From Planctomycetota bacterium (GTDB lineage Bacteria > Planctomycetota > Phycisphaerae > UBA1845 > Fen-1342), in NCBI GenBank assembly GCA_022574815.1, contig JACZRH010000005.1:1-37746 (forward strand): a stretch of 37,746 bases of DNA, given 5' to 3'. A program made the position numbers and the translations under genes. The notes below the pieces were generated by a model. It was not told the origin of the DNA, made no database searches, and saw nothing but the letters and a program-made list of their open reading frames with translations. Shown piece after piece: positions 1-7,814 of the stretch; positions within the stretch are counted from its first letter, which is position 1, and the number at the start of each line of letters is the position of its first letter.

Positions 1-1043
1 GTTTCACGATGCTCCTGAGCCGCTACGGGCTCGCCGTTCGAGGCATCTCGTTGCGGCGGGGCGAGCTCCGAACCCATCGGCTCGACCCTTAATACGATCG
101 GCTCCTGACCGCGGGCACGGATCTCCTCGCGAGCCTGCTTCACCCAGAAGTAGAAGTTGTACGGCTTGTCGAGCCGCGGCCCGTATTGCTGAATGCGGCG
201 CCGCCAGATGTATTGATTGGGATTCAGCCCCAGCGCAAGTCCCCATTGACGCACGGCCGCTTGCGCGTCGCCCGGCCGGCGTTGCGGCGACTCGTAGCGT
301 CTCCGCAGCGCGACGCCAAGCCGAAACTGCGCTCGCCCGTCTTCGGAGTCGAGTTTCACGGCATGCTCATAGGCGTCCACAGCGGCGTCGAGCCGGTCAG
401 CCTTCCCACTCAGAAAACACGCATCGCCATAATCGCGCCAGGCTCGCGCACTGCCTGCTTTCTTGGCTTTCGTTCCCAGACGTGCGATGTTTGGTTTCTT
501 CGCGCGGTTGTGACCCGAAGATACGCGCGTTTTCGGATATTTCTGATTGATGAAATCGTCGACGAAGCGCCGCGTCGAAATCCGTTTGTGCCGCACGATG
601 CCCGATTCGTCGATCGCGACCGGAATCGGCACGGCCTTCAGATCGAGCCGATTGAGCGAATCAACCAGAATCGGCCATTTGAATTGCCGCCATTGGCGGT
701 AGAGGCGAGCGCGATCCGGATGCTGCTCCTGAACGACGCCGAGCACGACGACCTTGCCGGCGTCCACGAGCGGCTGCGCGACTTTCTGCCACACGGGCAG
801 CACTCGGCGACAGCCCGCTCACCACGACGCGAAGTGAAGCAGCAAAACCTTCTTGCCGCGATAGTCCGACAGTCGTTTGAATCCGCCATCGAGCGACGGC
901 AGGCGAAAGTCGGGGTACATTTCGCCGACGCTTGTTCCGATGGCCGGCTTATCGCCCGCCAGCGCCGGCGAAGTTGCCAGTGCCCCCGCGGCGACGAATA
1001 AAACCAACGCGGACCGGATGGGCACTGCGTTCCGTTCGAGCAT
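1..1043 (-). CDS. Exported thioredoxin-fold selenoprotein candidate (Sec-Ala-Gly-Cys), C-terminus beyond window
   Basis: Seen: the ATG at 1043 has a GGAG six bases upstream. It opens a signal peptide (residues about 1-30, hydrophobic core ALVLFVAAGALA) and a redoxin/TlpA-type domain with PDFRLPSLDG and YRGKKVLLLHFASW. Codon 75 (821-819) is TGA, directly after FASW, where this family has the first Cys of CxxC; Ala-Gly-Cys78 follows. The frame then stays open for 273 codons to the window edge and still reads as thioredoxin fold: VLPVWQKVAQPL, WPILVD, and a VPIPVAID cis-Pro loop. After that come one or two TPR-like helices (DAAVDAYEHAVKLD, AQFRLGVALRRR). Known: periplasmic TlpA-like proteins reduce or isomerise disulfides, and Sec can replace the attacking Cys. 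Inference: UGA is read as selenocysteine. The alternative is a nonsense mutation or sequencing error (TGC/TGT to TGA). It lies downstream of the MoaD-like gene on the same strand. Confidence 0.8.
786..821 (-). promoter_or_regulatory. Candidate bacterial SECIS hairpin after the UGA codon
   Basis: On the minus strand the TGA at 821-819 is followed 18 nt later by a perfect 5-bp stem, CTGCC (800-796) and GGCAG (790-786), closing the loop CGTGT. The loop's second base is G (794), and 24 nt lie between the UGA and this G. Known bacterial SECIS elements sit just downstream of UGA as a short stem with a small apical loop carrying a G in its first two positions, about 16-37 nt from the UGA; this one fits. 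A competing stem, GCGGGC (818-813) with GCCCGT (798-793), can also form. Confidence 0.55.
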
Positions 1044-1179
1044 GAGTATCTCCGGCAATCCTCGGCCCTGCCGCACCTGGGTTTACCCGAACACGCGCGA
1101 AGTTGCAACGCGGGAGCCCGTCACGCGTCGGCGACGTAGCGGCCGGGCCCTGCGTGTGCGACGCGCAACCGGCCCGCGC

Positions 1180-1458
1180 TCATCCGCCGGAAACGGCCTG
1201 CATGAACAGCAAGCTGTCGCCGGATCGGATTGGCACGTCGAGCGTCTCGAGCCAGCGCGTGTTCGCGTCGTTGTGAAAGCAAAGCACGTGCCGCCGCAAC
1301 CCGCCCGATTCGTCAAAAAGGTGCAGCGCCAGCTTCGGGTGGTTCTCGGAGATCGAACGAAATGCTTCCGCAAGCGTTTCAGCCTGCATCGAAAAGACGG
1401 ATCCCTCCTCGACCATCGAAGCAAGCAGGCTCGGCAGTTGCACCTCTAAAGCCGCCAT
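1180..1458 (-). CDS. MoaD/ThiS-family ubiquitin-like sulfur carrier
   Basis: 92 aa. The protein begins MAALEVQLPSLLASM and ends in AVSGG. A C-terminal Gly-Gly is the defining feature of MoaD/ThiS-type carriers, which are adenylated and thiocarboxylated at that end. The middle (LAEAFRSISENHPKLALHLFD, then VPIRSGDSLLFMQAVSGG) matches the family's helix and final strand ('..l..GDel.f.p.vsGG'). The start is the ATG at 1458, with GAGG about nine bases upstream inside the end of the preceding gene. The gene follows the Asp-box propeller gene after a 4-nt gap, so the two are almost certainly cotranscribed. The sulfur acceptor (molybdopterin, thiazole or another product) cannot be told from the window; no MoaE, MoeB or ThiF partner is present. 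Confidence 0.8.
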   Translation of the reverse strand: MAALEVQLPSLLASMVEEGSVFSMQAETLAEAFRSISENHPKLALHLFDESGGLRRHVLCFHNDANTRWLETLDVPIRSGDSLLFMQAVSGG

Positions 1459-1462
1459 GCGA

Positions 1463-2521
1463 TCAAACCTCTGCGATCGCCGTCAGACAGTGTATTCGGG
1501 GCAGCCGGTATGGCAATACGGTCCAGTGATCCCCCGCATCTGCCGAGACGAACACGTCGCCGGAGGTCGTGCCGACGTAGATGCCGCAGGGATCGAGCTG
1601 GTCCGCGTCCATCGCGCCGCGCATTACACTGGCGTAAACGTGCTTGCTCGGCAATCCCTCGGACAGCGGCGTCCACGATTCGCCGGCGTCGCGCGAGCGA
1701 AAGACGCGCAACCGGCCGTCGATCGGAATGCGATACTCGTCGCTCTCGAGCGGTACGGTGAACAGCGCTCCGCCGCGATGGTCCCTGACGATCGGAAAAC
1801 CGAAGCCCGACGGCAGCCCGTTCTCGATGCGCTCCCAATGGTCGCCGGCGTCGTTGCTTCGGAACACGCCCTGATGATCCTGGCGATAGATGCGCTCGGG
1901 CTGGTCCGGGTCTTGGGCCAAAGCATGGACGCAGTATCCGATGTCGGGGTGATTCTTGTCTTCGAGAATGACGGGCACGCCATCGTTCTTGGTGTGCCAG
2001 CTCTCGCCGCCGTCGTCGCTGCGAAACACGCCGACCGCAGAGATGCCGCACCAAATGCGTTTGGCGTTCTTGGGGTCGACCAGAATGGCATGGGCGCACA
2101 GGCCGCCCGCGCCAGGGCACCAGGCGTCGCGCGTGCGGTGCTGATTGAGCCCGTCGAGCGGCTGCCAGGTCTCGCCGCCGTCGCGGCTGCGAAAGAGCCC
2201 CGCCTCGGAGACGCCGGCGTAACACTCGCCGTCGTGGGCCAGGAGTTTCCAGATCTGCGTCAGCTTTCGTTCTCCGCCCTCGGCATACGACGGGCCGTGG
2301 TCGATCTGCCGCCATTGGGACAGGTCGTGGCTGGTGTGGATCGCGCAGCCGTACACGTCACTGGTGGTGCCGGCCAGCCACACGCCGTTCGCGGCGCGCG
2401 TGACCGCGGTCAGTTTCCAGCCCTTGAAGATCGGTCCGTCGATCTTCCACTTTCGGCGGCGCTCGTCGGAGCGCAGCACGAAACCGCCCCGGTCCGTGCC
2501 GATGACGACGGTCACGCTCAT
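1463..2521 (-). CDS. Asp-box (BNR-type) beta-propeller protein, sialidase-like
   Basis: 352 aa with five clear Asp-box motifs of the form S-x-D-x-G-x-x-W: SRDGGETW, SDDGGESW, SNDAGDHW, SRDAGESW and SADAGDHW. These sit in blades about 50-60 residues apart, as in sialidase/VPS10-type propellers. No signal peptide or membrane segment is visible, so it is probably cytoplasmic, and I cannot identify a sialidase catalytic set. I chose the ATG at 2521 because GAGGAAAG lies just upstream; an in-frame start five codons earlier (2536) is less well placed. It is the first gene of a tight pair with the MoaD-like carrier. From general knowledge such propellers are often found beside MoaD-like genes, but what they do together is not established. 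Confidence 0.8.
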   Translation of the reverse strand: MSVTVVIGTDRGGFVLRSDERRRKWKIDGPIFKGWKLTAVTRAANGVWLAGTTSDVYGCAIHTSHDLSQWRQIDHGPSYAEGGERKLTQIWKLLAHDGECYAGVSEAGLFRSRDGGETWQPLDGLNQHRTRDAWCPGAGGLCAHAILVDPKNAKRIWCGISAVGVFRSDDGGESWHTKNDGVPVILEDKNHPDIGYCVHALAQDPDQPERIYRQDHQGVFRSNDAGDHWERIENGLPSGFGFPIVRDHRGGALFTVPLESDEYRIPIDGRLRVFRSRDAGESWTPLSEGLPSKHVYASVMRGAMDADQLDPCGIYVGTTSGDVFVSADAGDHWTVLPYRLPRIHCLTAIAEV

Positions 2522-2599
2522 GGCGTCTTTCCTCACGTTGGCTTAGCGGCCCGCACAAATGCCCATTCGATCATTCATCGCAACTCGTGTCGAATTGTC

Positions 2600-3199
2600 T
2601 CATTGTTTTTTTCCAGAATCTCGCCGCGGCGGGCGCAGGTAGGCCGAAAGATACGCGGTCTCTTCCTCGAACTCGTCTTGAGAGCCGCAGGTGGCGGCGA
2701 TCTCCCGGCGAATGAACGCGATCAGTTTTCGGCGAGCGATCCAGAGCCGGTTGCGGTCCTGCGGCTCGCCGGCGAGGTGTTCTCGCAGGACCCGATGATA
2801 GACCGAGCCCTCCTCCTCGAGACGTTTCAGGGCGGTTTGCGCCAAGTGCAGAATCCAGGCCCGATCGAAGTCCGCGTCGCGCGCCGCGGGCTGGATGCAC
2901 ATCTCCTCGGCGGAAACATGGCGACGCCGGCGGCGGCGATCCTGGATCACGTGCCGCGTCACGGCCAGGATCAAACTCCGAAACCGCCCCTTCCCGGGAT
3001 CGGCTTTCGCCAACACGTTTCCCGACAGCAGCCGCACGAACACGTCCTGGCACACATCGTCGGCCTCTGACGCTTCGCAACCCCGCGTGCGCAAAAATGC
3101 GATCACGGCGGGGCGGTACCTTTCGGCGAAGCGCTGCAAGGCCTCGCGATCATTCCGGCCGGCGTCTCGAATGGTGGACCAAAGCGTCGTGGGGAACAT
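2600..3199 (-). CDS. ECF-type RNA polymerase sigma factor with shortened region 4
   Basis: 199 aa from the ATG at 3199 (MFPTTLWSTIRDAG), a start typical of planctomycete ECF factors; an upstream TTG at 3232 is less likely. Region 2 is well preserved (DREALQRFAERYRPAVIAFLR, SEADDVCQDVFVRLL, GRFRSLILAVTRHVIQDRRR). It directs core polymerase to -10 elements. Region 4 is odd: between HRVLREHLAGEPQ and IARRKLIAFIRREI only a few residues remain, so the first helix of the usual -35-binding helix-turn-helix seems absent. The tail is acidic and then proline/arginine-rich (EFEEETAYLSAYLRPP). The gene is divergent from a Ser/Thr kinase gene 104 bp away and no anti-sigma gene is present. Inference: its activity may be set by phosphorylation, as known for some kinase-linked ECF groups. 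Confidence 0.85.
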   Translation of the reverse strand: MFPTTLWSTIRDAGRNDREALQRFAERYRPAVIAFLRTRGCEASEADDVCQDVFVRLLSGNVLAKADPGKGRFRSLILAVTRHVIQDRRRRRRHVSAEEMCIQPAARDADFDRAWILHLAQTALKRLEEEGSVYHRVLREHLAGEPQDRNRLWIARRKLIAFIRREIAATCGSQDEFEEETAYLSAYLRPPRRDSGKKQ

Positions 3200-3303
3200 A
3201 ATAGAGGCACGCAAACGGCCGGCGGCGGACAAGCGAACACACGCACCGCCGCAAAGAGCCCTGCTGACCGCACCGTCAAGACCGATTGGAAATCGTAACG
3301 CCC

Positions 3304-5460
3304 ATGTGCGACAACAGCGAACTCTTGAAGCGCACCATCACACACGACCTGTTCGGTCCGCGCGGACTGACCGAGCCGGCCGAGATCGAGGCGCCGGCCA
3401 AGTACGAACTGCTGGAATGCCTCGGCCGCGGCGGCTTCGGAGTGGTCTACAAGGCGCGTGACCGCTCGCTCGACCGGCTCGTGGCGTTGAAATTTCTGCT
3501 CGACGCCCGGCCGAAGGACATCGAGCGCTTTCGGCGCGAGGCGCGCCTCGCGGCGCGGCTTGATAATCCCGCAATCGTGCAAGTCTACGAGCTCGGCGAA
3601 TGCGGCGGGCAAGCCTACATCGCGATGCAATTCATCGACGGCGGAGATCTTTCCAAATCATCGTTGCCCATGAACGACACTGTGCGGGCCGTGCTCGGCG
3701 CTGCTCGGGCGCTGCAGCAGGCCCACGCCGCCGGAATCGTTCATCGTGACTTCAAACCGGCCAATGTGCTTCTCGATCGCGACGGGCGCGCTTATTTGAC
3801 GGACTTCGGCATCGCACGTGATCTCAACAGCGCGCAGGGCACTCTCAGCCACGACGGATTGGTGATGGGCACGCCGGCCCTGATGTCACCGGAGCAAGCG
3901 CGCGGCGACCTGCAAGCCGTCGATGCGCGCAGCGACATCTACTCGGTCGGGGCGAGTTTGTATCTGCTGCTGACCGGCCGGTATCCGTTCGAGCGCGACA
4001 ATCTCGTCGACCTACTTCACGCGGTCGTTCACGACGAGCCGCCCTTGCCGCGCTCGTTGAACGCCTCGATCCCGCGCGCTCTGGAGGCGGTGATCCTCAA
4101 ATGCATGCAAAAGAACCCGGCCGGCCGCTACCAGTCAATTTCGCAAGTCATCGTCGACCTCGAGGCGGTCGTGGAAGGGCGCTCGGTCGCGGTTGAGCCG
4201 GCGGAGTGGTTTCGCAAGCTGGTGGGCGCGCCGCCGGCGCCGCAGGCCGATTCCAACGCGTTTCAGGACGTACGTTTCGAAACGGCCCGTGAAATCGCCG
4301 ACTGGGACGCCAACCTCTACCGTGTTTCGCGCGGCATTCATCGGTTCTTTCCGAGGCTGGACGGGGTCATTCGCCGGTTGGGTGAGACCCTGCGCGTTCA
4401 TCCCGACCTCGTGTGGGCGCGCTTCTACCGCGGCGTAGCGCTCTTTCGCCGGGGCCGGCTCGCCGCGGCGGTGGACGAAATGGAACGCAGCATCGACCGG
4501 CTCGCCAACCAGGCCGACGCCCAATTCGAAATGGGCCGCCTCTACCTGGCGCTGTTTCTTCGCGAACAACACGAAGCGCGAAAACACCTCAGCCGCGTCG
4601 GAACGGAGCAACAAATCAATGACGCCCGCGACCGGCTGCGTCAGGCGCGGGTCTGTTTCGAGGAGGTGCAGCGACTCAGGAGCGACCTGTTGCCCTGGCA
4701 GGTACGCTTCGCCGACGCCGTCGCACGGTTCGCTGATCTCGATTACGACGGCTGTGTCGCCGCGTGCGACCAGATCCTGACCGACGACGCGGACCTCGAA
4801 GAAGTGTGGAAACTGCGCGGCGACGCGCTGCGCTTCGCCGGCGCGGAGCCTTTCGAGAGCTATGACGAGGCCGTTCGCGTTCGGAGAAGCGATCACGAGG
4901 CGCACCAGAAGAAGGCCGAGGCGTATCTCGAACGCGCACGGTTCGCCGATGCGCGTGATGCGCTGCGCGTCGCGCTGGAAATCAATCCCGAATCCGTCGG
5001 CGCCCTGGTGCAGGCAGGCCGCACCTGCCTGCTCGAGGCGCGTGCATCGCAGGACGACGCCGAAGACGTGGCCGGTGCGGATCGAATCATCGGCGAAGGC
5101 CTCGACCATGCCGCGAGCGCTTTGGAACTGGATGCGTGCTGCTACGACGCGTTGATCACGCAGGCCGAGCTGTTGATCGAACGAACACGGCTGCGGGCCG
5201 CGACGGAGCCGATCGAGCGGGCATTGCAAACGTTGAACGACGCGGCGAAGCTCGATGGATGTCAGAATCGCGTGAAGTTTCTCACCGCGCGGGCGCTGTT
5301 CGAAAGGGCCTGCATCACGCGCACGCGCGGAGGCGAACCGCACGCCGACCTGCGGCGCGTGCTCGACTTCGAGGGCGATCACGGCGCGCAAACGCCAGAC
5401 AACCAAGTCTGGGCCGATCTGTTCGCCGCCGCACGTTCTGAGCTGGAGAAGGCAACCTAG
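3304..5460 (+). CDS. Soluble Ser/Thr protein kinase with C-terminal TPR-like region
   Basis: 718 aa. The Hanks-type kinase domain spans about residues 34-292: Gly-rich loop GRGGFGVV (41-48), VALK lysine K63, HRDFKPAN (H147-N154, catalytic D149), DFG (167-169) and a SPEQ version of APE (195-198). No Arg/Asp loss is seen, so it should be active. Residues about 340-710 are helical TPR-like repeats (for example ARFYRGVALFRRGRLAAAVDEME and ADARDALRVALEINPES), a likely scaffold for partners. No transmembrane segment or extracellular sensor is visible, so it is probably cytoplasmic. I prefer the ATG at 3304 (MCDNSELL) to a TTG six codons upstream. The neighbour in the opposite direction is the ECF sigma factor, a pairing that suggests kinase control of the sigma factor. 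Confidence 0.93.
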   Translation: MCDNSELLKRTITHDLFGPRGLTEPAEIEAPAKYELLECLGRGGFGVVYKARDRSLDRLVALKFLLDARPKDIERFRREARLAARLDNPAIVQVYELGECGGQAYIAMQFIDGGDLSKSSLPMNDTVRAVLGAARALQQAHAAGIVHRDFKPANVLLDRDGRAYLTDFGIARDLNSAQGTLSHDGLVMGTPALMSPEQARGDLQAVDARSDIYSVGASLYLLLTGRYPFERDNLVDLLHAVVHDEPPLPRSLNASIPRALEAVILKCMQKNPAGRYQSISQVIVDLEAVVEGRSVAVEPAEWFRKLVGAPPAPQADSNAFQDVRFETAREIADWDANLYRVSRGIHRFFPRLDGVIRRLGETLRVHPDLVWARFYRGVALFRRGRLAAAVDEMERSIDRLANQADAQFEMGRLYLALFLREQHEARKHLSRVGTEQQINDARDRLRQARVCFEEVQRLRSDLLPWQVRFADAVARFADLDYDGCVAACDQILTDDADLEEVWKLRGDALRFAGAEPFESYDEAVRVRRSDHEAHQKKAEAYLERARFADARDALRVALEINPESVGALVQAGRTCLLEARASQDDAEDVAGADRIIGEGLDHAASALELDACCYDALITQAELLIERTRLRAATEPIERALQTLNDAAKLDGCQNRVKFLTARALFERACITRTRGGEPHADLRRVLDFEGDHGAQTPDNQVWADLFAAARSELEKAT

Positions 5461-5533
5461 CCGTCCGTTATGGGGTCAGCTTTCACTCAATTGCAGGCCC
5501 TTCGCACGCATTTCAGCCGGCATACACGCCCCG

Positions 5534-5773
5534 ATGGCGTGGCCCACGCCGGAGCGAGCGGCGTTTGAGCGAATGAGCCTGCTTGCCGCGCTGATCCCCG
5601 ATCTTCGCGATTGGAGCGAGCGCTAGAAACAGAAGCTGGCGCGGTTGTTCCGGTCGAAGGGCGCCGCACCCGAACGCCAATACGTCCATCTGCTGCAAAC
5701 GCACAGGACATGTCGAGCGACACTCGAGCGCATCGTTATCGAACATGGCACTACGCAAATCACGAGGCCGTAG
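5534..5773 (+). pseudogene. Degenerate 79-codon reading frame with internal amber stop
   Basis: The frame from the ATG at 5534 reads protein-like (WPTPERAAFERMSLLAALIP, DLRDWSER), hits TAG at 5624-5626, and continues equally protein-like (KQKLARLFRSKGAAPERQ, YVHLLQTHRTCRATLERIV) to a TAG at 5771-5773. The internal TAG is one C-to-T change from CAG (Gln), which would suit the charged helix. I do not recognise the family. It looks like a recently inactivated small gene or a fragment of one; chance is possible given its length. Confidence 0.35.
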
Positions 5774-5876
5774 GCCCGTCGCCGAACACTACGGCTTCAG
5801 TCCGTGATCGCCCACCCAAGCAACCTGGCGTTGTGACTGGCGGGCGAGGGCTCCGGCGCAAATGCGTCCGATAATA

Positions 5877-5940
5877 CCACATACAGGAATCGACTCGCGC
5901 CCGTGAGCGCAGGACCGGTTCACCGGTCCATACTATGTGG
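5877..5940. repeat. Nested inverted repeat upstream of LRR gene
   Basis: The inner part is a perfect 8-bp inverted repeat, GGACCGGT (5912-5919) and ACCGGTCC (5922-5929), separated by TC. The outer part is CCACATA (5877-5883) with TATGTGG (5934-5940). The element ends about 40 bp before the chosen start of the LRR gene. It could be a protein-binding site, an RNA hairpin in the leader, or a small repeat element. It is not followed by a T-run, so it is unlikely to be a terminator for the kinase gene, which ends more than 400 bp earlier. Confidence 0.45.
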
Positions 5941-5981
5941 GATGGCCCTTTGATTCGAGAGGCTCGAACGACGCGGAACCG

Positions 5982-7694
5982 ATGGGCGTAGCGATGGCCG
6001 TAACGCAACCGACGATGTACTGCCGCAAGTGTTGGTACGTGCTCGATGGCCTGCGCGAGCACCGCTGCCCCGAGTGCGGTCGAAAGTTCGATCCCCAACG
6101 CCCACGAACATTTCGGACTCGGCCGCGCGGCCGCTGGTGGGTTCGAAGACTGACGTGCATCACGCTGATCCTATTGCTGCTGTGCGTGTCCGCCGGCGGC
6201 TGGTTGTACCGGCGCCACCACATCGAGCAGCTCGCCATCGCCAAGTTTGAAGAGAGTTTCCTTTATTATGATTTGGAGCCGCTCGGCCCGCAGTGGCTCG
6301 CGGACTGGTGTCAGCGATACGGGTTGCCCTCGATATGGACCGTGGTCTGGGTCGATGGTAGCGGACGTTGGGGGTTGAAGGACAGCGATCTTGAAATTGT
6401 CGGAGAGCTGGTTTACCTAGAAGTTCTTGGTATCGACGGAGCTCGGGTGACGGATGCCGGTCTGGCGAATCTGGAGAATCTCACCAACCTCGAGGAACTC
6501 GAGTTGTCCGGGACGCAAGTATCCGACGCCGGCCTGATACACCTCCGGCGGATGCGCAGACTTCGCAAACTGACTCTTTCGGACACTTCAGTTTCAGACG
6601 CCGGCCTGAAACACCTTCAGCACCTGACCGAGTTGCGAGTGCTATATCTCGATGGCATACGAGTCACCGACGTTGGACTGGCACATCTCGAACGGCTCAC
6701 AAACCTGGAGGAATTGAAGCTCGGCGGAGCACAGGTGACCGACTCGGGCCTCGCGCATATCGTGCCGTTGAGACAGTTGCGCGAGCTCTGGTTGAGCCGC
6801 GCACCGATCAACGGAGAGGGGCTCGTGCATCTGCGCGGACTGGTCCAGCTAGAGCGCCTCGGGCTTGGAGGGACGCAGGCCTCGGACGCGGGATTCGCGC
6901 ACCTACGCACACTGTCCGCGCTAAGGGAACTTTACGCTTGGGGTACGCGACTGACGGACGCCGGTGCTCGACATTTGGGGCAATTGCGCAGTTTGACCAC
7001 CCTGGTCATCGGTCAGACCAAACTGACGGATGCCGGTTTGCAGCACCTGAAAACACTGTCTCGGCTCAAGCAGCTTCACATTTATCAAACCGCCGTGAAC
7101 GGCACTGGGTTTGCGCACCTTGAAGGGCTTGAGAAACTTGAGATCTTGTATGCGGAGGATTGCCCCATCATCGACGATGCGTTGCCGCACTTGGCGCGAC
7201 TGCCGCGCTTGAAGCGATTGTTCCTCTCGGGCACGCGGGTTACGGACGCGGGGATGAAACACCTCGCGGAGCTGGAATCTCTCACCTCGCTTTGGCTTTC
7301 GCGCACGAGGATAACGGATGCGGGAGTCGCGGAACTAAAAGGCATGCCCGGCCTCTTGTCGTTGCGCGTGGCCGAAACACAGATCACGGACGCCGGGCTC
7401 GCACACCTCGTGGAATTGCCGAGCCTGAAGTCGCTGAATGTCAGCGGAACGAGCGTCTCCGACGCCGGCCTTGCGCATATCGCCAAGCTGTCACGCCTCG
7501 AAAAGCTCGATATTTCGGCCACGTCGGTCACCGATGGCGGCCTCGCGCAATTGACCGCGCTAACCAACCTGAAGGAACTCACGCTGGTGAACACACGGGT
7601 GACCAAGGCCGGCGTTGCGAAACTGCGCCAGACCTTGCCGAGACTTCGTAAAGTGACGGGGCCTGAGAAGCAGGAAGAGGCGCCGGGCCAATGA
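5982..7694 (+). CDS. Membrane-anchored zinc-ribbon and leucine-rich-repeat protein
   Basis: 570 aa from the ATG at 5982; ATGs at 5994 and 6015 and a GTG at 5937 are alternatives. Near the N-terminus is a four-Cys zinc ribbon, YCRKCWYVLDGL then RCPECGRKF, then a single transmembrane helix (CITLILLLLCVSAGGWLY). After a linker come about 17 leucine-rich repeats of 24 residues with the signature (V/I)(T/S)DAGLxHLxxLxxL (first VTDAGLANL, last VTKAGVAKL), filling residues about 140-560. Repeats 6, 10 and 11 (INGEGL, VNGTGF, IIDDAL) have diverged. Known: such LRRs form solenoids for protein binding; the ribbon-plus-TM N-terminus recurs in planctomycete proteins of unknown function. The LRR part should lie outside the cytoplasm. 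It converges with the amidohydrolase operon. Confidence 0.9.
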   Translation: MGVAMAVTQPTMYCRKCWYVLDGLREHRCPECGRKFDPQRPRTFRTRPRGRWWVRRLTCITLILLLLCVSAGGWLYRRHHIEQLAIAKFEESFLYYDLEPLGPQWLADWCQRYGLPSIWTVVWVDGSGRWGLKDSDLEIVGELVYLEVLGIDGARVTDAGLANLENLTNLEELELSGTQVSDAGLIHLRRMRRLRKLTLSDTSVSDAGLKHLQHLTELRVLYLDGIRVTDVGLAHLERLTNLEELKLGGAQVTDSGLAHIVPLRQLRELWLSRAPINGEGLVHLRGLVQLERLGLGGTQASDAGFAHLRTLSALRELYAWGTRLTDAGARHLGQLRSLTTLVIGQTKLTDAGLQHLKTLSRLKQLHIYQTAVNGTGFAHLEGLEKLEILYAEDCPIIDDALPHLARLPRLKRLFLSGTRVTDAGMKHLAELESLTSLWLSRTRITDAGVAELKGMPGLLSLRVAETQITDAGLAHLVELPSLKSLNVSGTSVSDAGLAHIAKLSRLEKLDISATSVTDGGLAQLTALTNLKELTLVNTRVTKAGVAKLRQTLPRLRKVTGPEKQEEAPGQ

Positions 7695-7814
7695 AGGGGA
7701 CTCGATTCGCACGCCGTCGGGCCTGCTACGGCAAGCGAGGCGCCGGCCGCTACATCTGCCGACGCTCCATGGGCGCACGGTGAGTGCTCGTTTGCTAACG
7801 TTGCTCGTTGAGGG

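Larger units (their letters stand above)
5461..5981. other. Gene-poor gap between kinase and LRR genes
   Basis: About 520 bases without an intact gene. It holds a degenerate reading frame (5534-5773), a nested inverted repeat (5877-5940), and near its start a TGGGGTCAGCTTTCAC string that loosely resembles motifs found beside single-domain Y1 transposase genes in related bacteria. No transposase is present. I see no convincing promoter for the LRR gene. Confidence 0.6.

Noticed and set aside
819-1076. An 85-residue protein ending at the TGA at 821-819
   Set aside because: It stops exactly at the redox motif of a thioredoxin domain that continues in the same frame; a truncated product of this kind would be useless. 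Treated as part of a selenoprotein gene.
1463-2521. Calling the Asp-box protein a sialidase enzyme
   Set aside because: Asp-boxes are structural; the catalytic Arg triad and Tyr/Glu of sialidases could not be identified and there is no signal peptide.
1457-3070. Long plus-strand open frame opposite the propeller and sigma factor genes
   Set aside because: Antisense shadow in high-GC DNA; no domain features, and the minus-strand frames carry Asp-boxes and sigma region 2.
4135-5406. Long minus-strand open frame opposite the kinase's TPR region
   Set aside because: Shadow frame; the plus strand encodes clear kinase and TPR motifs through this stretch.
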